This document shows, piece after piece, positions 47,376 to 58,857 of a DNA stretch of 64,000 nucleotides (the first letter of the stretch is position 1; each line of letters starts with the position of its first letter). The translations under genes and the position numbers were made by a program. Source of the DNA: Benincasa hispida (taxonomy: Eukaryota > Streptophyta > Magnoliopsida > Cucurbitales > Cucurbitaceae); NCBI RefSeq assembly GCF_009727055.1, contig NC_052354.1, positions 45,405,348-45,469,347 on the forward strand. Direction: 5' to 3'. The notes below the pieces were generated by a model that was given only the letters and a program-made list of their open reading frames with translations, was not told the DNA's origin and did no database searches.

Positions 47376-49105
47376 TGTTGGGGTTAATACCCTAATCTCG
47401 TAAGGTCCTACAATTTGTAAACATTATTGAACAAACTCATTATGTATTTAATAAAATATATGATATTTTATTCATTGTCTACAAAATATATGATATTTTA
47501 GTTTCATTAACCACAAACCAATAAACTAACATCCAAGGTTATCTTTGTAACTTAAACATGTATGTAGAGACATACGGGTGGATCATGTTTAAGTGATAAC
47601 CTAAATGGTCTGTAGTAGATGGACAAGATTGGGTACCTTATCCTGGTGACACTACGAGTATGGCCCGATTTGTAGGAGTTACAATTGTTGTAAAGTGCTA
47701 CAAATGATCTGATTCTGATCATTCATGTATAGACATGTGAGCTGGGATATTTTATACAAAGGAGTTTGTATAAGACTGGACCATGAAATGTTTAGTCTCA
47801 TTATATAACATCGTTCATAATAAAGACTTACATTTCACCAGGATGACCATAGGTAACATGATCTGAATCCTGAGTGAGTTGCGAACTCCTGCCTATGAGG
47901 GTGGTCCTTTGATTTGTATGGGCGAGAGTAGTCAGATCGCCGACTCAACAAGTATACCATTTTGGGGATTCGTCTGATTGGGGAGCTAGAAACACGGCTA
48001 CACGAGATGGAATTCACTCATTCCCCGAGGTAGAGGTAATTGCTCACTTAAAGGCTGATTCTGGGTCTTGAACAATGTGGTGCTATATCCTCTCCTAGCC
48101 CGAGAGGGGTTTAGTCATAGTTGGACTATGATCTACTGTTCATTAGAGGAATCAGTGGTACTTAAGAAGTTAGATGTAACTACAATGGCAAAACGGTAAT
48201 TTGGTATAGTTGTACTTACGAGCAATTTATGAAGGGTCATCGTACTATTGATTGATTATATCCAATGAACATAAAAATATATTAGTAGTGCGAAGAGTGC
48301 AGTTGTCAGTCTTTAGTGGAGTGTTCAAAGTTAATGGATGGTGAATAATGTAATTAAAGAGTTTAATTAATTATTCATGTACCGTTAGAACTTCAAGCTA
48401 CAAGTCCATGAGGTCCCTTTGGTAGCTCAATAGGATTAATTGAGAATCGGTTTTTGGATTAATTTAAATTGTTCAAATTAATAGAGGGATTTAATTATAT
48501 ATAATATAATTAAGTTAATTCAATTATATGTGATATAATTGTCATAATGTATTTGATACATTATAGCTTAATGGGAGGAAATAAATATTTGAATGAGATT
48601 CAAATATAGTTTCTATGAATTGGATTCATAGTTGTTAAATTTAATATAAATAAGATTTATATTAAATGTCATATAAAAGAGAAAAGAAACTACAATTTAT
48701 ATATATTGTATGTGAATAATAATTAAAACTATAGGTTATATGTTATATTTGATATAACATATATATATTATATATATATATATTATATATATATATATTA
48801 ATATATAATATAATATATATATAATATGATAAGTTAGTTATATTTTATATTTATTATATTTTATTAATAAGGGAGGGAGTTACAACTCCCTCTCCTTTTC
48901 TTTCCACCCACGTAAATGGGTGGTGGTTATTTTTGGCAAGTAGAATAAAAGAAAAAGTTTTTTTTCTCTTCTTCGTTGGTTAATCGAGATTGAGAAAGTG
49001 AGAAAACAACAGAAGTATTCTGTGTATTTGTTTTGAGTTTTGAGAACATACTCAATCCTTCTTCCTCACCATTTAGTTTTTCCTCAAATCCAAAATAGCC
49101 AGAGC
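47376..49105 (+). repeat. Copia LTR, plus strand, truncated
   Basis: It starts TGTTGGGGTTAATACCC and runs through the shared blocks (CCAAGGTTATCTTTG, GGTCTGTAGTAGATGG, TATAAGACTGGACC, GGGGAGCTAGAAAC, CTTTAGTGGAGTG). It loses similarity to the full-length LTRs shortly after AATAGCCAGAGCCCA near 49100. It faces the minus-strand LTR of the same family that ends at 53001. No polypurine tract or clear target duplication adjoins its start. Confidence 0.8.
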
Positions 49106-49249
49106 CCAACCACTTGAGATCACAAGGATTTGATGCCCTCAAAATTCTTGACCCAAAACACCGCGAATGGCTCTGTGCCTTCTTTTCAAAGCGTTAACCC
49201 TAAAAGCATAAAAATGGTCCTTTAAATAGCGCACTAAAGGATCCCAAAT

Positions 49250-49832
49250 TGAAGGGAACCGTGAGCGGAAGATAGATTGTCCCAAATCCATTTTATTTGA
49301 ATGTATTTTACAGTAAAACATGAACAATATATTCATTTACATAAATTACAGCATGCTATATAAATAGGTTTTAGAAACCTTACCTTTGAAGACTTTTTCT
49401 TCAAGAATCTCTCAAACAACACAATGAACGTCTTGGAAGACTCTCTTCAAGAAAACTTCGATCAAGAGCACGAAACTACCACAAAGCCTTCCTTCGTATT
49501 CTCAGGTAGAGAACCCAAGAGTGGTGGGCTCTGGCTATTTTTGGATTGAGAGAATTTTGTGTGGAGAGGAAGGTTTGAAATTGTTCACCAACAACTCAAA
49601 TTCACATACAGAACTCTTCTATTGTTTTTCCAATCTTTCAATAAGAACAGATTTTTGAAGAAAGACACTCTCTCCCCTGTCTTTCAAAAAACAAAATACC
49701 ACAAACCACCCATGTTGGGTGGAGAGAAAAGAGGGGAGGGAGTTGTAATTTCCTCCCTAATTTTTATTTTAAAAATAATAAAAATTATATTTAAATATAT
49801 ATAAATATAAAATATGATAACTAACTTATCAA

Positions 49833-49868
<36 letters not shown>

Positions 49869-50588
49869 GCTATATCAAATATAATATATAATCTATAGAT
49901 TTAATATTGTATCACATACAATATAATCTATAAATTTCTTTTTTCTCTTTTACAGCATTTAATATAATCACATTTATATTAAATTTAAAAATTATGAATC
50001 CAATTCATATTAATAATATTTGAATCATATTCAAATATTTATTTCCTCTCACTAAAGCTATAATAATTATATCAAATAGAATTAAAATAACTTAATTATA
50101 TCATATATAATTAAATCCCTCTGCTAATTTGAACAATTCAAATTAATCCAAAAACTAATTCTCATTAATTCTATTGAGCTACTTAAGGGGACATCGTGAA
50201 CTTGGTAGTTTGAAGCTCCAACGTAACATGAATAATTAATTAAACTCTTTAATTAAATTATTTACTATCTGTTAACTGTCAAGATATATTTCTGTGTCCA
50301 TGGGATATACCCAATCAACAGTATGATGACCCTTCACAAATTGGTACAGTTAGGCCAAATTACCGTTTTCCCTGTAGTTACATCTAACTCTTAAGTACCA
50401 CCGATCCCTCTAATGAATAATATAAACATAGTCCAACTTATGACTAAACCCCTCTCGGGCCAGGAGAGGGTGTGGCACCACATTGTTTCAAGCCCTAAAA
50501 TTAGCCCTTAAGGGAACAATTTATCTACTTACCCCAACTTCGGAGAAGAAAGTGAATCCTTCTTATGTAGTTGTGTTTCCAACTCCCC
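49250..50588 (-). repeat. Copia LTR, minus strand, first (gap-truncated) copy
   Basis: It begins on the window side with TGAAGGGAACCGTGAGCGG, the complement of an LTR end in CCTTCA, and runs into the N gap. It is the same sequence as 51059-52395 and is probably its false duplicate. Confidence 0.75.
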
Positions 50589-50613
50589 NNNNNNNNNNNN
50601 NNNNNNNNNNNNN
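50589..50613. other. Assembly gap (25 N)
   Basis: A 25-N run separates the two near-identical copies. A fixed short N run is a common marker for a gap whose flanks overlap. Confidence 0.99.
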
Positions 50614-51058
50614 TATATATATATATATATATAATATGATAAGTTAGTTATCATATTTATATTATTATTATTATTTTATTAATAAGGGAGGGAGTTACAA
50701 CTCCCTCTCCTTTTCTTTCCACCCACGTAAATGGGTGGTGGTTATTTTTGGCAAGTAGAATAAAAGAAAAAGTTTTTTCTTCTTCTTCGTTGGTTAATCG
50801 AGATTGAGAAAGTGAGAAAACAACAGAAGTATTCTGTGTATTTGTTTTGAGTTTTGAGAACATACTCAATCCTTCTTCCTCACCATTTAGTTTTTCCTCA
50901 AATCCAAAATAGCCAGAGCCCACCACTTGAGATCACAAGGATTGATGCCCTCAAAATTCTTGACCCAAAACACCGCGAATGGCTCTGTGCCTTCTTTTCA
51001 AAGCGTAACCCTAAAAGCATAAAATGGTCCTTTAAATAGCCACTAAAGGATCCCAAAT

Positions 51059-53001
51059 TGAAGGGAACCGTGAGCGGAAGATAGATTGTCCCAAATCCAT
51101 TTTTCATTGAATGTATTTTACAGTAAAACATGAACAATATATTCATTTACATAAATTACAGCATGCTATATAAATAGGTTTTAGAAACCTTACCTTTGAA
51201 GACTTTTCTTCAAGAATCTCTCAAACAACACATGAACGTCTTGAAGACTCTCTTCAAGAAAACTTCGATCAAGAGCACGAACACTACCACAAAGCCTTCC
51301 TTCGTATTCTCAGGTAGAGAACCCAAGAGTGGTGGGCTCTGGCTATTTTGGATTGAGAGAATTTTGTGTGGAGAGGAAGGTTTGAAATTGTTCACCAACA
51401 ACTCAAATTCACATACAGAACTCTTCTATTGTTTTCCAATCTTTCAATAAGAACAGATTGTTGAAGAAAGACACTCTCTCCTGTCTTTCAAAAAACCAAA
51501 ATACCACAACCACCCATGTTGGGTGGAGAGAAAAGAGGGGAGGGAGTTGTAATTTCCTCCCTAATTTTTATTTAAAAATAAAATAAAAATTATATTTAAT
51601 ATATATAAATATAAATATGATAACTAAACTTATCAATATATATATTATATATAATATATATATATATATATATGTAATATCAAATATAATATATAATCTA
51701 TAGATTTAATATTGTATCACATACAAATATAATCTATATATTCTTTTTCTCTTTTACAGCATTTAATATAATCACATTTATATTAAATTTAATTATGAAT
51801 CCAATTCATATTAATAATATTTGAATCATATTCAAATATTTATTTCCTCTCACTAAAGCTATAATAATTATATCAAATAGAATTAAAATAACTTAATTAT
51901 ATCATATATAATTAAATCCCTCTGCTAATTTGAACAATTCAAATTAATACAAAAACAATTCTCAATTAATTCTATTGAGCTATCTAAGGGGATCATGCTG
52001 AACTTGTAGTTTGAAGCTCCAACGATACATGAATAATTAATTAAACTCTTATTAAATTATTATATTACTATCTGTTACTGACTGTCAAGATATATTTCTG
52101 TGTCCATGGGATATACCCAATCAACAGTATGATGACCCTTCACAAATTGGTACAGTTAGGCCAAAATTACCGTTTTTCCCCTGTAGTTACAATCTAACTC
52201 TTAAGTACCACCGATCCCTCATATGAATAATAATAACATAGTCCACTATGACTAAACCCTCTCGGGCCAGGAGAGGGTGTGGCACCACATTGTTCAAGCC
52301 CTAAAATTAGCCCTTAAGGGAACAATTTATCTACTTACCCCAACTTCGGAGAAGAAGTGAATTCCTTCTTATGTAGTTGTGTTTCCAACTCCCCAATCAA
52401 ACGAATCCTTAAAATAGTAGACTTATTGAATCGGCGATCTAGCCATTCTCACCCATACAAATCAAAGGACCGCTCTCATAGGCAAGAGTTCACAACTCAC
52501 TCAAGATTCAAGTCATATTATCTATGGTCATCCTGATGAAATGTAAGTCTCTATTATGAATGATGTTATATAATGAGACTAAACATTTCATGATCTGTTC
52601 TTATACAAACTCTTTTGCATAGAAAATCTCTATTCACATGTCTATACATGAATGATTGGGATTGGATCATTTATAGCACTTTACAATAATTATAACACCT
52701 ACAAAGCGGGCCATACTCGTAGTGTCACTAGGATAAGATACCCAACCTTAACCATCTACTATAGACCATTTAGGTTAACCATCTACTATAGACCATTTAG
52801 GTTATCACTTAAATATGATCCACCTGTATGTCTCTACATACATATTTAAGTTACAAGATAACCTTGGATATTAGTTTATTGGTTTGTGGTTAATGCAACA
52901 AAAAAAAGAATAAAATATCATATATTTTATTAAATAGACAATGAGTTTGATACATTTACAAACTATAGGTCCCTACGAAATTTAGGGCATTAACCCCAAC
53001 A
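51059..53001 (-). repeat. Copia LTR, minus strand, full length
   Basis: On the minus strand it starts TGTTGGGGTTAATGCCC at 53001 and ends CCTTCA at 51059, 1943 bp. It shares ends and interior with 6110-7738 and is an inverted partner of the plus-strand LTR at 47376. The 145 bp between the two LTRs (TTGATGCCCTCAAAATTC, CACTAAAGGATCCC) is not recognisable as element interior. Confidence 0.8.
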
Positions 53002-53875
53002 GCCACGATAAAAGAGGATAATCACACAAAAGGCATAGCATGTCGAGCCTAGAAAAGGAAACTAAAAATTCTTAAGCATAAACACCCAGAATTTTTTAGA
53101 TCTGGAAAAACTATTCAAGTAGAAATTGCATTAAGATAGAAATCTTGTAGGACATTACACGAGATAGGATGACGAACATCTTGCACAACAAGATGAAGCA
53201 TAAGGTTACCACTAACCACAACAATCTTTAAGAAAATATAGCCAACACCAAATTTCAAACAAGATGAGCTAACAATTTAGAATTTCATGATTCAAATCCC
53301 CTACCTTTGGTGTACACCGCCCAAAGAAAAAAAAAACTAAAAATTTCTTGCCTATAAGTGCTACACTCCTCTAGAAAAATATATTGAAGAACCAAGTCAA
53401 TTGAAAGTTGGATATTTCCTTGTACATATCTCTATTTTGCAGCAAATATAGAATAATCATCAAAGCTATACTTTCAATTTTCAAATCCAATTCAAAAGAT
53501 TTTACATCAAGTAAATGTTATAATGGCGTATTTTACTTAGAATTGGAGTTCATATAGTTTAGAGAATTGTAAAAGTCGAACTAATTATATATATTTAATA
53601 TACATTAGTTTATTCTTCTTGAACTATATGTTTGTTAGTCCCATTGAATCATATAAATTTTTTGTTTTTAAATCCTAACCCTTAGACTATATGTATTTTC
53701 TTTTAAAAACCTAACTTGGTCATAGGTTTATAGATAATTGAATTCCTTCATCTCCCACATTTTGTATGTGTAATAATGATTAAAGAACATGCAAGGCGTC
53801 AATTACCATTTCAAAATTGACGATTCAAATTCTCACTCCACAATTGTTGAACTAGAAAATAAAATCAGTAAATTC
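53002..53875. other. AT-rich DNA, nothing recognised
   Basis: No gene, RNA or repeat is visible. The right flank of the LTR does not match the left flank of the LTR at 47376. Confidence 0.5.
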
Positions 53876-54192
53876 AGGCCTCATTTAGTAATCATTTTGT
53901 TTTCAATTTTTTTTTTTTATAATGTAGCCTATGAATACTACTTTCACCTCCAAATTTCTTTCTTTGTGATATACTTTTCACCAATGGTTTAAAAAACCAA
54001 GTCAAATTTTGAAAATTTAAAAAAAAAAAATAACTTTCAAAAGGTTATTCTTATATTTAAAATTTGGCTGAAAATTCAACCATTGTACTAAAAAAAGATG
54101 CAAATCATTATAAAAAATGTGAATAAAATAAATTTAATTTTAAAAAACAAAAACCAAAAATCAAAAACCAAATGATTACCAAACGGAACCTC
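53876..54192. mobile_element. MITE with CCAAATGATTACCAAACGG ends
   Basis: The left end (CATTTAGTAATCATTTTGTT) and the complement of the right end (CGTTTGGTAATCATTTGGTT) match over about 35 bp. The element is about 317 bp, AT-rich, non-coding, with poly-T and poly-A inner arms. This type with GTTTGGTAACCATTT-like ends is frequent near plant genes and is probably hAT-derived, though no clear 8-bp duplication is visible. Confidence 0.75.
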
Positions 54193-54946
54193 GATTTTTT
54201 AAATCCATTTTTCTTTTCACAATATAAATAAGATTTTTTAATCAAACTAATGAATACCAAAAAAAAAAGTTGTTATGTGCTTATCATATATGAAAAATGG
54301 CTGTCAAATAAATATACCTTCCCGAGAAAATTCAACTAATTAGGAATGTATTAAAGGAAAATGGATGGAAAGATGTGGGAGTGTTGATGAATAACATAAG
54401 CTGATGAATGACTAGATATGATCTCAATTCATAGGATTTTACATTAATGTTTATAAAAATGTTAATATTTGTTTTCTTTACTTTTTCCTTTTTTTTTTTT
54501 TTCTTTTTTGAGTTCCAACATTTAAACCTTTAACTTTGTGATCAAAATTATAATACATAACATGATTGAGTAATATATTCAGATTAACATGTTTAGAAAT
54601 AAAGCATCTAATGACACATTTACTTTCAAATTTTAGTCCGTATCTTATTTAGAGTTGTTTTGTGCTTATCATATAAAAATGGCATACAAATAAATATTTT
54701 CCTTGAGATTCTTCTGGATTTATGAATGTCAATTTGAACATACTCGGTAGATAAGTCATCACTTACCGACTCTCTTTCTCACAATGAAAACGAAAATATT
54801 TAATCCAAAATTTGAAGGTATTTGAAGAAAATGGAAGGAAATAGATGGAAAGAAGTGAGAGTGTAATTCAATAACATGAACTAACCATTCATAAAGATGA
54901 TCCTACAAATCCCATATTCATCCTTTCACTTTGCCAAAATTCAAAT
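54193..54946 (+). promoter_or_regulatory. Upstream region of first inhibitor gene, partly duplicated
   Basis: Two related blocks, 54264-54410 and 54649-54885, share GTTGTTNTGTGCTTATCATAT, AAATGGC, CAAATAAATAT, GAAAATGGA(T/A)GGAAA, GATGGAAAGA and AATAACAT(A/G)A(G/A)CT. The second adjoins the gene at 54947. The first may be the promoter of a lost tandem gene copy. No clear TATA box is found within 60 bp of the start codon. Confidence 0.5.
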
Positions 54947-55590
54947 ATGGCTTCCTCAATATGTTTTTTGTCTTCTCAGTTGTGGCTTGCCTTGTTCATC
55001 GTCTTCATCGTTGCTCGCTCGACTATGGCTGCTGACAGTGAAACTGAAGCTAAAATCGACAGATTGTGTCGTCAAATGGAGGAATTTGGGTTTTGCAGCC
55101 AAACGTTCCATGCAAATTTGAAAGGTTGGTCAACAGACTATACAGGGCTAACTCAAATAGCCAACAATCAAGCCTATATCAATGTAACCAATACACTTGG
55201 GTATGTTAAAAAAATACTACTAAAATGATCTAAACACATACTTATTAATATGAATTCATCATATAATTAACAATGTTTTTGTATTGTTTAAAAAGATATA
55301 TTGAACAGCTTTTGGCAACCGTAAGTGATCTAGCAATGAAGAACGACTTGATAGTATGTGAAAATGCATATAGGATAGTGAAGGAAGCATTTGGTGAAGG
55401 GATTAGGTTGTTCTCACAAGGAGATTACAGAGGAATGTTGAACTCTGAGAGGATTGCACCAAGAGCACAAGCAAGTTGTGATTCCATTTTCAGCACACCA
55501 CCTGCAAAACAAAGCCCATTGGTTGAGAGGAATAGGGAGATGAGGATTCTCATTGCCATGGCTATAGTATCTGGTTCTTGCATTGCATAA
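54947..55590 (+). CDS. Invertase/pectin methylesterase inhibitor family protein 1 (one intron)
   Basis: Two exons, 54947-55200 and 55296-55590, give 182 residues. The intron (55201-55295) starts GTATGT, ends AAAAAG, and the join restores N-T-L-G-Y-I-E-Q, in line with the intronless neighbour at 57700. Residues 1-29 form a signal peptide (LWLALFIVFIVARSTMAADS), so the protein should enter the secretory path to the cell wall or vacuole. The PMEI domain (PF04043, four-helix bundle) follows: cysteines at 41 and 50 form the first disulfide pair and one near 106 belongs to the second. The C-terminus ERNREMRILIAMAIVSG is shared with the gene at 57700. Family members block cell-wall invertase or pectin methylesterase; which enzyme this one binds cannot be told from sequence. 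An AATAAA at 55656 may serve as poly(A) signal. Confidence 0.85.
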
Positions 55591-55599
55591 TCTTAGATT

Positions 55600-56545
55600 C
55601 ATAAAATCTCACCATCTCTGGTTTTATGATGAAATCCATATGATCATTACATTTAAATAAAGATCATCAATTGATTACCAAAATATATATATATATACAC
55701 ACACACACTTTAGATTGATCATCTCATTGGTTGACTTTGTGGTCAAAAAGGGTCATGGTCTACTAAAGAACAAGTTTAATCTATGGTGACCTATGAGTTT
55801 CGTTGACATTTTGACACACAAATGTTGTCAGATCAGGTGGGTTGGCTCAAACACTCATATATATAGTATGAATACAAAACATGTGCATTTGGTTTACATG
55901 ACCACATTTTGATGGTTATCTTATTTGACATGCTTCGATTGCTTTGGATATTTGTCACAATATCTTATATATATATTTTCGTATTTTTTTAAGAACAAAT
56001 GGAGGCATGAAAATGTCAACCTCCAATCTCAGGGATGGAATACATGTCAATTATTTTGTTAAAAATAGGCGGTATGTGTTCCCACGGCAAAACTAAAGAC
56101 AAAGGTGGATCATTCTTTTTATGAAGTTTCAAAATTGTCCCAATATTTGAAAATGTTTAGTAAAGATTTGAAAAGGATTTTGGTAATGAGAAATCAAGTC
56201 TACTAGTAGATGAATACCATTAGGTGGAGGACAAAGGTGAAAAAAAATGAAGGCAAAATTCTAGTTTAGTCAAATCTAAAATGAAGGAGATGTAAAGCTT
56301 TTCCCTTTGTTGTTTCTCAAGAGTTTTATTTGCATGTAGCCCATGTGGCTGTTTTTCCAAGAAAAAACAAACATCCTAAACTTTTCCCTGTAAGGTACTT
56401 TAAGAAAATAAAGTGGCATCCTACAAGGCAGAATCAGTTACTTTTAAAGTTACTTTTTCTCCTAATCTCGTTATTTAAATAGCTTCTTACTTTCCAAAGA
56501 AAGCCACTGCCTATACATACAATCTGTTCTTTTAAGAAACCAGCA
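55600..56545. other. Intergenic spacer between inhibitor genes 1 and 2
   Basis: It contains AATAAA (55656-55661), a (TA)n(CA)n microsatellite at 55684-55711, and AT-rich DNA. I see no third gene. A pyrimidine-rich stretch and ATTTAAATAGC at 56475 precede the next coding start. Confidence 0.5.
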
Positions 56546-57091
56546 ATGGATTGCTCTCAAAATCTTACTTCTTTCATCCCTGCTCTTCTTTTCGCAGCTT
56601 TTTCCCTAACCATTTTCCCTTCTCATGGAATCCCCCATGAAAATCTGGTCATCATTTGCTCTAAAACCTCCAACCCATCACTCTGCCAGAAAATCCTTAA
56701 TAATGATTCCCGTACCGTCTCGGCCGACCTCCCTAAGCTCTCTCTTATATCCAGCAATCTGACAAAGAAACAAGCAGATCAAAACCTTGATTCCTTCTCC
56801 AAACTAAGTAAGAATGAGAGTGATCCTGAGCAGAAGAAAAGTTTTGAGCATTGTGTAGAGTATTACCATGAAATTCAAGCAAATATCCAGAAAGCTTATC
56901 AGTTCTCACAGCAGAAGATCTTCAGAGACAATGGTCCGTTAGTAGCATCAAAGAAACTTGTTCTAATGTGTAGTCAAGCCATCAGAATCAACTCATTGCA
57001 TATTGAAGTCATGAACAAACTTATGATCCTATGCTGTGATATTTCAATAAGTGTAAATCAATGTGCTGCTGCTCATGGCCACATTCAGTAA
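56546..57091 (+). CDS. Invertase/pectin methylesterase inhibitor family protein 2
   Basis: A single exon of 181 residues with ATG at 56546. Residues 1-28 are a signal peptide (FIPALLFAAFSLTIFPSHG). The mature part shows the family layout: cysteines at 38 and 47 (ICSKTSNPSLC), the N-terminal hairpin, cysteine 103 (FEHCVEYYHE) and cysteine 142 (LMCSQAIRIN). It is only distantly similar to genes 1 and 3, which resemble each other, so it is an older branch. It resembles pectinesterase inhibitors more in the PSLC motif, but target specificity is inferred only. AATAAA at 57114-57119 lies 23 bp after the stop. It sits in tandem with genes 1 and 3 on the same strand. Confidence 0.85.
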   Translation: MDCSQNLTSFIPALLFAAFSLTIFPSHGIPHENLVIICSKTSNPSLCQKILNNDSRTVSADLPKLSLISSNLTKKQADQNLDSFSKLSKNESDPEQKKSFEHCVEYYHEIQANIQKAYQFSQQKIFRDNGPLVASKKLVLMCSQAIRINSLHIEVMNKLMILCCDISISVNQCAAAHGHIQ

Positions 57092-57635
57092 ATCTTTGAT
57101 GAAAGCAAGAGCTAATAAAACACTAGTGATGTTTTCTTTTCTTTTTTTTTTTTTTTTCTTTTGTGCTCTATCCTGTATTGTTCTTATTGTTTTGTTTGAG
57201 TTTGCTTTATGAACAAGGTTTAAATAAGTTTGTTGGTTGAATCTTTCTTCTACGCATTGTAATGATTTGTCCCTAGAGAAAGAAAAGTACATGATGAGAG
57301 ATATACTTGGAAATTTTTGGGAATATATGGAAAAGAAATGTGAATCATGGAAGTTTAGAAAAAGGGTATAACAGGTAAGGAAGGAATTGAAATTCTTGGA
57401 TGTACCACACTATGGAATGCAGATCAGATTTGCCTCTCTCAACTTATATTTTCCAAAACCATGTGCAAAAGATCTATTCTAGCTCAGTATAAAACCAGCA
57501 ATTCATGTATATCTTTCTTTTTACTTAATTTGGGTTATTTGAACTGAAATCATGAACCAGAAAATCAAGGGAAAATTAGGAGATAATATGCCAATAACTG
57601 CAATAAAATGCATTAAACAGCAGAAGAGAGTACCC
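57092..57635. other. Spacer between inhibitor genes 2 and 3
   Basis: It holds the poly(A) signal of gene 2, a T-rich run at 57135-57160, and the upstream region of gene 3. No separate gene is visible. Confidence 0.5.
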
Positions 57636-57642
57636 TATAAAA
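57636..57642 (+). promoter_or_regulatory. TATA box of inhibitor gene 3
   Basis: TATAAAA in CCCTATAAAAGCCACTC stands 58 bp before the start codon at 57700, which implies a short leader of about 30 bases. A similar string occurs in the duplicated block near 13754. Confidence 0.6.
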
Positions 57643-57699
57643 GCCACTCTCACCTTATTCTGCTTTCTCAGAATTGCAAACATTAGCAGCCAAGTAACT

Positions 57700-58221
57700 A
57701 TGGCTTTCTCAGCATATTCTTCACAACTGCTAACCTTGTTCCTCATTCTCGTCATCATTTACCCTGCTTTGGGAGATCCGGCAACACAGCAAAGGATTGA
57801 TCGAATATGCCGTCAAAATGAGGATTATGGGTTTTGCAACAGAACCTTCAATGAAAACCTAAGAGTTCCAGCAGATTATATTGCCCTGACCTTGATAGCA
57901 AATGACCAAGTTCTGAGAAACACTTCCAATACCTATCAGTTCATTGTGGAACTTCAAGCCAGCACTGATGATCCAGCAACAAGAGCTGCTCTCGAGACTT
58001 GCAGAATTGGTTGCAGCCAGGTCAGGCAGGCGTTTGTACAGGCAATTTCTTACTTCAATCAGAAAGACTATGGCAATATGGTTGAGGTTGAACGAGCAGC
58101 GCCAAGAGGAGAGGCTTTCTGTAGACCACCAACGCCAGAGAGCCCGTTGATTGAGAGGAAGAGGGAATTGAGGATCCTCATTGCAATGGCTGTGGTTGCA
58201 GGTCATATTCTCGCCACTTGA
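57700..58221 (+). CDS. Invertase/pectin methylesterase inhibitor family protein 3
   Basis: An uninterrupted frame of 173 residues. The signal peptide covers about residues 1-25 (LLTLFLILVIIYPALG). The PMEI domain carries cysteines at 37 and 46 (ICRQNEDYGFC), 101 and 105 (ETCRIGC) and 141. ADYIALTLIANDQ and AISYFNQKDYGNM match the corresponding stretches of gene 1 (TDYTGLTQIANNQ; GIRLFSQGDYRGM), so genes 1 and 3 are tandem duplicates. Gene 1 has an intron after NTLG that gene 3 lacks. The C-terminal ERKRELRILIAMAVVAG is hydrophobic and shared, unusual for soluble inhibitors, and could be a short processing or anchoring signal. A secreted inhibitor of a cell-wall or vacuolar sugar or pectin enzyme is the likely role. 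Confidence 0.87.
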   Translation: MAFSAYSSQLLTLFLILVIIYPALGDPATQQRIDRICRQNEDYGFCNRTFNENLRVPADYIALTLIANDQVLRNTSNTYQFIVELQASTDDPATRAALETCRIGCSQVRQAFVQAISYFNQKDYGNMVEVERAAPRGEAFCRPPTPESPLIERKRELRILIAMAVVAGHILAT

Positions 58222-58857
58222 TCTACCCAGTCATCGCTGTCAGATTTCTTTCGTGGATAACAAGTGCACACAGCCTCATTACACAACTCTGATATAGCTT
58301 GTTTATGTAGAAGATAAATGGGCATACCTAACCAAAATATTGACATTTACTAAAACATGTTCATTGTGCTAAAACAAACTCCATCTGTTGAAAAGGCTTG
58401 AGCTATAACTACCCCTTATATGCACAAATACGAACTAGCATTGAGATAATATCATAACAATTAGTTCAGTGCAATGTATAAAAACTGAAGATTTGGCTGG
58501 CAATTATGCATTCAATGATGAACATCATGAAATTGATGCTTTCATTTATCTAAATTGGTTGAAGTAAAACGTAAATACTTTGACTGCTTAAGTTCACCAT
58601 GTCCCAAAAGCTCTGTCATTTAACTGGATCCAGATCTGTATACAATTGACAAAATTTGGGTATAAAATTAACCGACTTTCTGCTGAACACTGAAACGAAA
58701 CATTCTATTTCCACCAAATCTCACACAGGATTCACTAGGAATGACGTACATTTAGCATTAAGGACGGTAAATTATCAAGTATTTTGCACAATAATATCAT
58801 GAGCCTTTCCTTCTTGAATTGTGGATGAATACTGACAAAATGAAGGATGTCCTAAGA

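Larger units (their letters stand above)
48828..52395. other. 1.76-kb near-identical direct duplication across a 25-N gap
   Basis: Bases 48828-50588 and 50614-52395 carry the same sequence in the same order, from the ATAATATGATAAGTTAGTTA string to GTTTCCAACTCCCC. They differ mainly by one-base insertions, deletions and homopolymer lengths, as expected of uncorrected long reads. The first copy ends and the second begins exactly at the N gap. The most likely reading is one real locus represented twice. The open frames here are all short and shared by both copies. Confidence 0.85.

Noticed and set aside
48927..51450. Pairs of similar open frames of 60-90 codons
   Set aside because: They lie in the falsely duplicated copia LTRs and occur twice for that reason; none has a domain.
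57859..58206. 115-codon minus-strand frame
   Set aside because: It is the antisense shadow of the inhibitor gene at 57700-58221, which has a signal peptide and family cysteines.
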